DNA of 35,388 nucleotides from an uncultured Myxococcales bacterium. Its GTDB lineage: Bacteria > Myxococcota_A > Polyangia > Palsa-1104 > JAEUJZ01. This document shows, piece after piece, positions 11,035 to 18,668 of this stretch; positions within the stretch are counted from its first letter, which is position 1, and each line of letters begins with the position of its first letter. The position numbers and the translations under genes are program-made. The notes under the pieces are model-generated. The model worked only from the letters and a program-made list of their open reading frames with translations. It made no database searches and was not told where the DNA came from. The stretch covers positions 1-35,388 of the forward strand of contig CALMML010000355.1 of assembly GCA_937868485.1 (NCBI GenBank). Reading direction: 5' to 3'.

Positions 11035-11409
11035 ATGATCTGCACGGTGCTGTGCCTGCTCGTTTGGGCGGGTCTGCTTCTGCCTGTGCAGGCTGCGTAT
11101 CGCTGCTCCGCGATGGAAGGCAGCCGGATGTCTGCTCCGTGCTGTCCGAGTGAGCTGGAAGCAGCGCCGCCCCAGACTGCGATCTCGCATCACTGCTGTG
11201 ATCGGCTCCAAGCGCCTACGCTGGATACAGCGGCCCCTCATCGCAGTGACAAGCTGCGTCCTGTCCTACAAAGTCCGCTGCTGCTGACCATCCTGCCTCG
11301 GCTGATCGTGCAGTCCGCAGGACGCCGGGCAGACATCCGTACGCACAAGCAGACTGCGCCCCCGATCACAAGTCCCGAACGAACAGGAACGACGGTCCTT
11401 CAGATCTGA
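11035..11409 (+). CDS. Small Cys-rich secreted protein ahead of the copper-efflux operon
   Basis: 124 residues starting with a strong signal peptide (hydrophobic 3-17, cleavage likely after VQA at 20). The mature N-terminus is rich in cysteine and histidine: YRCSAMEG, APCCPSE and HHCCDRL. The rest is basic and low in recognisable structure. No named family was recognised. Its place 52 bases before cusC, on the same strand, suggests a periplasmic metal-binding or metal-sensing helper of the Cus system. ATG 11035 was chosen because it puts the signal peptide first; the frame is open from 10933. Upstream (10912-11034) there is only a weak GCCGG-GTT-CCGGC hairpin at 10953-10965. That this is a real gene rests on the signal peptide, the clustered cysteines and the context. 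Confidence 0.62.
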   Translation: MICTVLCLLVWAGLLLPVQAAYRCSAMEGSRMSAPCCPSELEAAPPQTAISHHCCDRLQAPTLDTAAPHRSDKLRPVLQSPLLLTILPRLIVQSAGRRADIRTHKQTAPPITSPERTGTTVLQI

Positions 11410-11461
11410 TTTCTCGACGCGCTGAAGCCTTACAGACACCCAGCGTTTCGGAGGAATCAAC

Positions 11462-12721
11462 ATGTCCGTTTTGCGTGCCCTGACCATGGGCCTTGTGATC
11501 TTTTGGCAAGTTGTTGCTTGCGCAAAAGTTATAGCGACTGAAGTATCTGCGCCCGCGTTTTCCCTTGCAGAGCTACTCGCGGAAGTTGCGACGCAGAGTC
11601 CTGCGCTGCGAAGCAAGCTGCACGCCACCCACGCGGCCAAGACCCGCGCCGCGCAAGCTGGAGCGTTTGAAGATCCGATGGTGATGGTCGAGCTGTGGCA
11701 GGCTCCCACCACGCTGTCGCGACTGCCGCTGATGGTGACGCTCAGACAGCCGCTGCCGTGGCTGGGAAAGCTCAAGGCGCGTAGTCAGGTTGCGCAGCTG
11801 GATGGGCAGCGCGCGCAGCTGGAAGAAGCGCTACAGAAGCGGAGCCTGACGCTGTCGGCAGTTCGTGCGTACTATCAGCTTGCGCTCGCGCACCGGCAGC
11901 TGGAAGTACAGAAGCAGAATCAGAAGCTGCTGCAAGTGATTGTCTCGTCGGTGGATGTTCGCTATCGGGTGGGTCGGGCCGAGCTTGCAGAGCTGCTCGA
12001 TGCGCAGGAAGCAACGCACGAACAAGAGACAGTTCTGTACGAGCTTGTGCGTGAACAGGAGCTGGCAGAGACCGAGCTTCTGTCTCTGCTCGGAGAGTCT
12101 TCGCAGCGGTCGCTCGGGATTCCGCAGCTGAACACTCAGCTTGCGACGCTTCCGTCGCTGGATGTGCTGATAGAAGAAGCGATGCAGCATCGTCCAGAGC
12201 TGTTCCTGGGTGAGCTGCTCCGCAAGCAAGCACACGCGAAAGGAACGGTGGCGCGTCATGAACAAGCACCTGACTTCGCGGTATCGGCGAGTGTGATGGT
12301 TCCGGTTCGTGGCGACATGGAACAAGCATTTACCGTCGGTGTTTCATCCAGCATTCCGTCCTTTTCGCTGGTCAAAAGTCACGCCGCGCAGCGCGAAGCG
12401 GAACAGATGGAACAGACAGCGGTGCAGGATCAAAAGCAGCTTCAAGCCAGCATCACTGCGGAAGTTCGTGCTGCGTATCTGCGCGTATCGACGGTTCACA
12501 AACACCTGACGCTGCATCGGGATGATCTGATTCCTTTGTCGGATCGCGCAGTGCAAGCCGCACGCGCGGGCTATCAGAGCGGCAAGCTGGGACTGTCTCT
12601 GCTGCTGTCCGCCACGCAGCGCTTGATTCAGCAGAGACTCAGCTATGAACGCTATCTGGCGGAGTATGGACTGCGACGCGCAGAACTGGATCTGGCCGTC
12701 GGAAAGGAAGTGTCCCCATGA
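11462..12721 (+). CDS. cusC: TolC-family outer-membrane efflux channel (CusC-like)
   Basis: 419 residues with an N-terminal signal region (about 1-26) and the two internally repeated coiled-coil halves of TolC-type channels: SLAELLAEVATQSPALRSK near 33, then LPLMVTLRQPLPWLGKLKAR, the family's strand/helix junction, and a second repeat from about 220 (IEEAMQHRPEL). It forms the outer-membrane tunnel of a tripartite heavy-metal pump. A strong ribosome site GGAGG (11450-11454) lies 7 bases before the ATG. The stop overlaps the cusB start (ATGA), so the genes are co-translated. The assignment to the Cus type comes from its neighbours. No clear lipobox cysteine is placed for acylation, although C20 is in the hydrophobic region. 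Confidence 0.9.
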   Translation: MSVLRALTMGLVIFWQVVACAKVIATEVSAPAFSLAELLAEVATQSPALRSKLHATHAAKTRAAQAGAFEDPMVMVELWQAPTTLSRLPLMVTLRQPLPWLGKLKARSQVAQLDGQRAQLEEALQKRSLTLSAVRAYYQLALAHRQLEVQKQNQKLLQVIVSSVDVRYRVGRAELAELLDAQEATHEQETVLYELVREQELAETELLSLLGESSQRSLGIPQLNTQLATLPSLDVLIEEAMQHRPELFLGELLRKQAHAKGTVARHEQAPDFAVSASVMVPVRGDMEQAFTVGVSSSIPSFSLVKSHAAQREAEQMEQTAVQDQKQLQASITAEVRAAYLRVSTVHKHLTLHRDDLIPLSDRAVQAARAGYQSGKLGLSLLLSATQRLIQQRLSYERYLAEYGLRRAELDLAVGKEVSP

Positions 12722-14199
12722 GCGAACAGAGTCCGCACAACAAAGCGATCCGTGCGCGTACCGTGATGATGGGATTGCTGCTGCTTCTGCCTTCGCTTTG
12801 CGCGCTGTGGCTGTACCGTGAGCTGTCTGCGCTACAGACGAAGCGTACATCCAGTTCAACGATGAAAGGAGACGCTCAGCAAGCAGAGCTGTGGACGTGT
12901 CCGATGCATCTTCAGTATGTGCTCGATCACTTCGGAACGTGTCCGATCTGCGGCATGGATCTGGTTCCGCAAAAGAGCCTAAAGAAGACAGAGACTCCGT
13001 CGCTGCACATCGATTCCGGTCAGCAAAAACTGCTGGGACTTCGCTTTGTCAGCGTGCAGCGCGCGCCGTTTGGGCAAGCGATTCGGACAACTGGAAGGCT
13101 GGCTTATGATGAGACGCTGGTGCATCACATCCACACCAAATATGAAGCCTATGTAGAGCATCTTTTCGCAAACTACGTAGGCAAAGCGGTCAAAAAGGGA
13201 GAGCCGCTCGTATCGCTCTACAGTCCCGAGCTGTACAGCGCAGAGCAGGAATACTTGATCGCGCAGAAGGCCGGAACAGCGACGGTACATGGCGGGATCA
13301 ACTTGGTGGATGCAGCACGCGAAAAGCTGCTCTTGTGGAACCTAAGTCCGCAAGACATCGCAACGCTAGAGCGCAGCGGACGCGCGAGCCGAACCTTCAA
13401 CTTGTATGCGCCCATTGCGGGCTACGTGATTGCCAAGACAGCGGTTCACGGAATGCGGATCAAGCCGGAAGACTCGCTGTTTGACATCGTGGATCTGTCG
13501 CGCATGTGGGTGCTGGCCGATGTCTATGAATACGAGCTTCCACGCGTCAAGCTGGGACAGACAGCGACGGTCACCCTGCCCTACTGGCCGGATCGCAAGT
13601 GGCAGGGAACGATCAGCTTCATCTTCCCTTCGGTGGATCCCAAGACACGAACGGTGCGGGTGCGGATCGAAGTACACAATCCAAGCAGTGATCTCAAAGC
13701 AGACATGTTTGCGGATGTCGAGCTGAAAGTCGAAAGCAGGGAAGCGCTGGTGATTCCCGACGATGCGGTGATTGAAACAGGAAGACGGAAGCTGGTGTTC
13801 GTCAAAGACGCAGAGGGAAGCTTGCAGCAGCGCGAGATCGTCACCGCAGAGCGCTCTGGACACCTGTTTGAGGTCAGGAGCGGGCTTCAGGAGGGCGAGC
13901 TGGTGGCGCAAGGATCGAGCTTCCTGCTCGATTCCGAAGCACGGCTTCAGAGTGGATTTCTCGACGAAAAAGCAGCAGTGGATCTGGGTCCAGCGCAGCC
14001 ACAAACGGATCACAGCGCGCACATGAATCATGGCGCTGGAGCGGATCACAGCGCACACATGAATCATGGCGCTGGAGCGGATCACAGCGCGCACATGAAT
14101 CATGGCGCTGGAGCTGATCACAGCGCACACATGAATCATGGTTCTGGAGTGGATCACAGCGCGCACAAGCATCACGCGGCGCAAGGACAGACGCCATGA
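12718..14199 (+). CDS. cusB: RND periplasmic adaptor with metal-binding domain and His/Met-rich tail (CusB-like)
   Basis: 493 residues. An N-terminal membrane anchor (about 15-33) is followed by a heavy-metal-binding domain with WTCPMH and GTCPICGMDLVP (59-84), then the usual lipoyl, alpha-hairpin and barrel parts of membrane fusion proteins (about 105-425; for example NLYAPIAGYVIAK and DLSRMWVLADVYE). The C-terminus (431-485) is an unusual tandem repeat of DHSAHMNHGAGA, very rich in His and Met and suited to binding Cu or Ag. CusB links the inner-membrane pump to the outer-membrane channel and hands metal to CusA. It overlaps cusC and cusA by ATGA junctions. Adaptor and metal role are secure; the tail's metal role is inferred. 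Confidence 0.93.
   Translation: MSEQSPHNKAIRARTVMMGLLLLLPSLCALWLYRELSALQTKRTSSSTMKGDAQQAELWTCPMHLQYVLDHFGTCPICGMDLVPQKSLKKTETPSLHIDSGQQKLLGLRFVSVQRAPFGQAIRTTGRLAYDETLVHHIHTKYEAYVEHLFANYVGKAVKKGEPLVSLYSPELYSAEQEYLIAQKAGTATVHGGINLVDAAREKLLLWNLSPQDIATLERSGRASRTFNLYAPIAGYVIAKTAVHGMRIKPEDSLFDIVDLSRMWVLADVYEYELPRVKLGQTATVTLPYWPDRKWQGTISFIFPSVDPKTRTVRVRIEVHNPSSDLKADMFADVELKVESREALVIPDDAVIETGRRKLVFVKDAEGSLQQREIVTAERSGHLFEVRSGLQEGELVAQGSSFLLDSEARLQSGFLDEKAAVDLGPAQPQTDHSAHMNHGAGADHSAHMNHGAGADHSAHMNHGAGADHSAHMNHGSGVDHSAHKHHAAQGQTP
14008..14178 (+). repeat. 36-bp tandem repeats in the cusB 3' end
   Basis: Four full 36-base units start at 14008, 14044, 14080 and 14116, with a diverged partial fifth at 14152-14178. 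They are in frame and encode DHSAHMNHGAGA-like units. Units 1-3 are almost identical, and differences such as GCGCAC versus GCACAC alternate between units. The array could change length by slippage or recombination without breaking the frame. Confidence 0.95.
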
Positions 14200-17100
14200 T
14201 TGCCAAGCTGATTGCGCTGTGTGCGCGAAATCGTCTGCTGGTGGTGATGCTGTCTGCGGTGGCGTGTGTCGTCGCTGTGATGTGTCTGAAAGCGATTCCG
14301 CTCGATGCGATTCCTGATCTATCGGACACCCAAGTGATTGTCTATTCACGCTGGGAACAGAGCCCGGATCGAATCGAAGATCAGGTGACGTATCCGATCA
14401 TTACGTCGTTGCTCGGTGCGCCAAAAGTGAAGGGAATCCGCGGCTTTAGTGACTTCGGCTATTCCTACGTGTACGTCCTGTTTGAAGACGGAACCGACAT
14501 CTACTGGGCGCGCTCGCGGGTGCTGGAATATCTGTCGAAGATCAAGTCGAAGCTGCCCAAAGAAGTGTCCACAGAGCTGGGTCCAGATGCCACCGGCGTA
14601 GGCTGGGTGTTTCAGTACGCGCTCGTCGATGAGAGTGGGAAAAACTCCCTGTCGGATCTGCGTTCCTATCAAGACTGGTTTCTGCGCTTTGCGGTGCAGT
14701 CTGTTCCCGGTGTCGCAGAGGTCGCAACGGTGGGAGGCGCGGTCAAACAGTATCAAGTCACGGTCGATCCCAATCGCTTGCAATCGTACGGAATCAGCCT
14801 GGCGGAAGTCGCAGAAGCGCTGCGCAAGAGCAACGCAGAAGTGGGCGGCAGGCTGGTGGAGATCTCTGGAAAAGAGTTCATGGTGCGCGGTCGTGGCTAC
14901 GTCAAGTCGATCGCGGATCTGGAACAGGTGGTGCTGCGCACAAACGATCTGGGAACGCCGCTGCGGATTGCCGATATTGGTCGTGTCAGCCTCGGTCCAG
15001 AGCTTCGCAGAGGCGTCGCAGATTTAGACGGACGCGGTGAAGTGGTGGGCGGAATTGTGGTGATGCGAATGGGCGAACATGCGCTGTCTGTGATTGAGCG
15101 CGTGAAGGATCGGCTGCATCAGCTAGAACCTTCCCTACCGAAAGGAGTCCGCATTGTCACAACCTATGATCGGTCCGAATTGATCCTGCGCGCGATCGAT
15201 ACGCTGCGTCATGAGCTGATGGTGGAAATCGCGGTGGTGTCGATCATCATCTTGCTGTTTCTGTGGCACATTCCGTCGGCGATTGTTCCGATTGTGACCA
15301 TTCCGGTTGCGGTCCTTCTGTCGTTTGTGCCGCTGTATCTGCTCGGTGTTCCGGCCAACCTAATGTCTCTGTCCGGCATTGCGATCTCGATCGGAGTCCT
15401 GGTCGATGGCGCGATCGTGGAAGTCGAAAACGCGTATCGCAAGATTCAGAAGTGGCAGGAGTCGGGTTCCCAAGAAGACTTCGGACTGGTTCGTCTGCGT
15501 GCCTTGCAAGAGGTCGGCCCGTCGGTGTTTTTCTCTCTGCTGGTGATTGCGGTGGCGTTTTTGCCGGTCTTTACGCTGGTCGATCAAGAAGGTCGGCTGT
15601 TTCGTCCGCTCGCGCTGAGCAAGAACCTGGCGATGGCAATTGCTGCGATCTTGGCGGTCACACTCGATCCAGCGCTGCGCATGATGCTGTCACGGATTAC
15701 GCCGTATCGATTCCGTCCCGCGCTGCTCGCCTCACTGTGTAACAGAGTGCTGGTCGGAACCTATCATCGCGAAGAAGATCATCCGATCAGTCGCGTGCTG
15801 TTTCGCGTCTATGATCCGGTCTGTCGCTTTGTCCTTCATCATCCCAAGAGCGTGATCTTGGGTGCGCTGTTTCTGACGCTGAGCACGATTCCCATCTATC
15901 AGCGCTTGGGATCAGAGTTTATGCCTCCGCTGCATGAAGGAAGCATTCTGTACATGCCAACCACGCTGCCCGGAGTGTCTGCGCAAGAAGCACAAAGGAT
16001 CCTAACGATTCAAGACAGGGTGCTGCATGAGTTTCCTGAAGTGCAGTCTGTGTTTGGGAAAGCAGGACGCGCAGATACGTCGACGGACCCCGCGCCTCTG
16101 TCGATGATGGAGACGACGATTGTGCTCCATCCCGAGTCGCGCTGGCGCAAAAAGCCGCGCTTTTATTCGGGCTGGTCATGGCTTCCCAATGTGATGAAAG
16201 ACGAGCTGCGATCTCTGTGGCCGGATCACATCACGCATGAAGAGCTGGTGACAGAGCTAGACAGAGCGCTGCGGATCGCAGGAACCACCAATGCGTGGAC
16301 GATGCCGATCAAGGCGCGACTGGACATGTTATCGACGGGAGTTCGCACACCGATTGGCATCAAGATCTTCGGACAGAGTCCCAAAGAGCTGGATCAGCTG
16401 GGTGCGCAGATTGAAGCGATTGTGCGCACAGTGGAAGGAACGCGATCGGTCTTTGCAGAGCGCACAACCGGCGGATACTTTCTGGACTTTACGCTGCACA
16501 GAGAAGCGCTGAGCCGCTACGGACTGTCTGTGGAAGATGCCAACAGCGTGATCGCGCAAGCCATCGGCGGAGAGTCTGTCACGACGACGATTGAAGGAAG
16601 GGAGCGCTACGCTGTAAGCCTTCGTTATCCGCGTGAGCTGCGCCAAGATCTGAAAGAGCTTTCGCGTGCGCTGATTCCGATTCCGAGCGGTGGCAGCATT
16701 CCGATTGGACAAGTCGCAGCGCTTTCACTGACCACGGGACCGTCCATGCTGCGCGATGAAAACGGAATGCTCGCAGCGTATGTCTACGTAGACTTTGATA
16801 CGTCGCAAAGAGACATCGGAAGCTATGTCGAGGAAGCCCGAAGTGCCGTCGCTGCGAAGCTGAGTCTGCCGAGTGGCTATCGCTTGGAGTGGAGCGGTCA
16901 GTTTGAAAACATGCTGCGCGTCAAAGAGCGACTTCGGCTGGTGGTTCCTCTTACGATCTTGCTGATCTTTTTGCTGCTCTACGCGAGCACACAGAGCGCA
17001 TGGAAAGCGACGATTGTGATGCTGGCGGTTCCGTTTTCTGCGGTGGGTGCAATCTGGCTGCTCTATCTGCTCGGCTACAACACGTCGGTGGCGGTCTGGG

Positions 17101-17471
17101 TTGGGGTGATTGCGCTGCTCGGGCTCGATGCAGAGACAGGCGTGTTCATGCTGATGTACTTGGATCTGTCCTACGAAGAAGCGAAGCAGGAAGGACGGCT
17201 GCGAAACAGACTCGATCTGATCGAAGCGGTGGTTCACGGAGCGGTCAAGAGAGTGCGTCCCAAAGCAATGACGGTGCTGGCGGCGCTGCTCGGACTGCTG
17301 CCTATTTTGTGGTCGCACGGAACGGGCGCGGATGTGATGAAGCGAATCGCAGCCCCGATGGTGGGAGGACTCGCAACATCGTTTCTGCTGGAGCTGATTG
17401 TCTATCCGCCGATCTATCTGCTCTGGAAACAGCGCGAGGTGCAAACACAGATCGAACCAAGCGAGACGTAG
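14196..17471 (+). CDS. cusA: Cu(I)/Ag(I) RND efflux pump, CusA type
   Basis: 1091 residues, a full-length heavy-metal RND inner-membrane pump driven by protons. TM1 carries the AIPLDAIPDLSDTQVIV start typical of CusA/CzcA. TM4 has the proton-relay aspartate D404 in GVLVDGAIVEVENAYRK. The three methionines that carry Cu(I)/Ag(I) in E. coli CusA have counterparts: M587 (ILYMPTTLPG), M637/M638 (PLSMMET) and M711 (LDMLSTG). That points to a monovalent-metal pump rather than a Czc-type Zn/Co/Cd pump. It ends the cusCBA operon, starting inside the cusB stop (ATGA). The stop is 15 bases before the converging acetyltransferase gene. No truncation or frameshift is seen. Confidence 0.96.
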   Translation: MIAKLIALCARNRLLVVMLSAVACVVAVMCLKAIPLDAIPDLSDTQVIVYSRWEQSPDRIEDQVTYPIITSLLGAPKVKGIRGFSDFGYSYVYVLFEDGTDIYWARSRVLEYLSKIKSKLPKEVSTELGPDATGVGWVFQYALVDESGKNSLSDLRSYQDWFLRFAVQSVPGVAEVATVGGAVKQYQVTVDPNRLQSYGISLAEVAEALRKSNAEVGGRLVEISGKEFMVRGRGYVKSIADLEQVVLRTNDLGTPLRIADIGRVSLGPELRRGVADLDGRGEVVGGIVVMRMGEHALSVIERVKDRLHQLEPSLPKGVRIVTTYDRSELILRAIDTLRHELMVEIAVVSIIILLFLWHIPSAIVPIVTIPVAVLLSFVPLYLLGVPANLMSLSGIAISIGVLVDGAIVEVENAYRKIQKWQESGSQEDFGLVRLRALQEVGPSVFFSLLVIAVAFLPVFTLVDQEGRLFRPLALSKNLAMAIAAILAVTLDPALRMMLSRITPYRFRPALLASLCNRVLVGTYHREEDHPISRVLFRVYDPVCRFVLHHPKSVILGALFLTLSTIPIYQRLGSEFMPPLHEGSILYMPTTLPGVSAQEAQRILTIQDRVLHEFPEVQSVFGKAGRADTSTDPAPLSMMETTIVLHPESRWRKKPRFYSGWSWLPNVMKDELRSLWPDHITHEELVTELDRALRIAGTTNAWTMPIKARLDMLSTGVRTPIGIKIFGQSPKELDQLGAQIEAIVRTVEGTRSVFAERTTGGYFLDFTLHREALSRYGLSVEDANSVIAQAIGGESVTTTIEGRERYAVSLRYPRELRQDLKELSRALIPIPSGGSIPIGQVAALSLTTGPSMLRDENGMLAAYVYVDFDTSQRDIGSYVEEARSAVAAKLSLPSGYRLEWSGQFENMLRVKERLRLVVPLTILLIFLLLYASTQSAWKATIVMLAVPFSAVGAIWLLYLLGYNTSVAVWVGVIALLGLDAETGVFMLMYLDLSYEEAKQEGRLRNRLDLIEAVVHGAVKRVRPKAMTVLAALLGLLPILWSHGTGADVMKRIAAPMVGGLATSFLLELIVYPPIYLLWKQREVQTQIEPSET

Positions 17472-17486
17472 GCGCTGTGTGCTGCG

Positions 17487-18641
17487 CTAAAAAAAGCGCC
17501 ACAGAGAATCGACCGGAGTCTGGGACTTAAACCGCTGATACGCGCGACAGGCGAAGTACAGCGGAATCAGTCCCAGCAGCCACACCAGATAGGTCACGGG
17601 CAGACTCGCTCCTTTGCGGAAGAAGAGAGATCCAATTCCGCAAAACAGAAACAGGTGGAGCAGATAGTAGAACAGCGGAACCTGACCAAACGTCGAGAGG
17701 ATCTGGCTTACGCGCGGCAGCTTGTCTGCGATTCGATTCCACAAAGAAAGCAGCAGCAGGTTCGTTCCGACAAACAGAAGCAGGAACACCAGCGACGGCG
17801 GATACTTGATTAGGTTGAAGAACTCAATGACGCTGGAATCGCGCGGAAGACGCAGGTTTCCGGGGCCTCCCACTGCACGAAGCGTGAGCGCGGAAAGAAC
17901 CATCGCAAGACCCAGCCATGGAAGCTTGCGCAGCACGGGCGCTGCATGCGCGTGAAGCTGTCGTCCCAGCACGATTCCCCACAGCGCAACACCGCTCCAC
18001 GGAATGATCGGATACAGCACGAATCCGGTGCCGCTGTGTCCCGGCAGAAACAGCAGCCGCAGCGCAAGTCCATAGGAGTCGCGCAGGTGCGCAGGACCGG
18101 GCGTCAGGATCGCAGAAGCCACGATGACAAGGGTCGCAACAATCGCCAGATAGCGTGTCCGCAGACGCAGCAGCAGCGACGACAAAATCAGCGCCATTCC
18201 CAGTCCGCTCAGCACCGAAAAGACGAGCACCATCGGACCGGAAGGACCCGGCCACGGACCATCAGGAATCGCGGGCGGAGCCGCTTCGCTATAGCGAAAT
18301 CCCAGCGTCCACGCACGATTTTCAATGAGCTGATTGAGAAGGAGGAGCAGCAGTCCGCGCTTGCACAAAAAGCGTCGCGCCTCGGAATCGGACCAGCCTT
18401 GCTCGATGCGTGACTCGAGCAGCAGAGCAACCCCGCAGCCCATCAGCAAAAAGAATCCGGGCGCGCACAGATGCGTCACAAGCCGCGTCACAAACGGCTG
18501 CCACGCGGTGTAGCGCGTCCAGGCTCCCGCCCAGACTTCCGACGGATGATAGCGATAGACGAACGCGACGACATGGTCGAGCGCCATCAGCATCATGATG
18601 AGTCCACGCTGCACATCGAGCGCGGCCAGTCGCTTCGCCAT
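17487..18641 (-). CDS. DUF1624/HGSNAT-like membrane N-acetyltransferase
   Basis: 384 residues with about ten hydrophobic helices. The start RLAALDVQRGLIMMLMALDHV matches the heparan-alpha-glucosaminide N-acetyltransferase catalytic-domain family (DUF1624), in which the D-x-x-RG and DH pairs are conserved. HLCAPGFFLLMGCGVAL and PIIPWSGVALWGIVLG are further family landmarks. The human relative moves acetyl groups across a membrane to glucosamine; bacterial members are thought to acetylate envelope sugars, with substrates mostly unknown. It starts 27 bases after the penicillin-acylase-family gene on the same strand, so the two form a probable operon. It converges on cusA. Family is fairly sure; substrate is unknown. 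Confidence 0.8.
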   Translation of the reverse strand: MAKRLAALDVQRGLIMMLMALDHVVAFVYRYHPSEVWAGAWTRYTAWQPFVTRLVTHLCAPGFFLLMGCGVALLLESRIEQGWSDSEARRFLCKRGLLLLLLNQLIENRAWTLGFRYSEAAPPAIPDGPWPGPSGPMVLVFSVLSGLGMALILSSLLLRLRTRYLAIVATLVIVASAILTPGPAHLRDSYGLALRLLFLPGHSGTGFVLYPIIPWSGVALWGIVLGRQLHAHAAPVLRKLPWLGLAMVLSALTLRAVGGPGNLRLPRDSSVIEFFNLIKYPPSLVFLLLFVGTNLLLLSLWNRIADKLPRVSQILSTFGQVPLFYYLLHLFLFCGIGSLFFRKGASLPVTYLVWLLGLIPLYFACRAYQRFKSQTPVDSLWRFF

Positions 18642-18668
18642 GTGTCGCCTCGCTAGGTTGCGTCGCGC

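Noticed and set aside
13366-14349. Long open frame (327 codons) on the minus strand opposite cusB
   Set aside because: It lies fully across cusB/cusA, which have clear motifs; its repeated part is only the antisense of the His/Met repeat.
17471-17500. GGCGCT...AGCGCC stem with an A-run between cusA and the acetyltransferase gene
   Set aside because: The A/T run lies inside the loop instead of after the stem, and the stem is only 6 bp, so it is not a convincing terminator.
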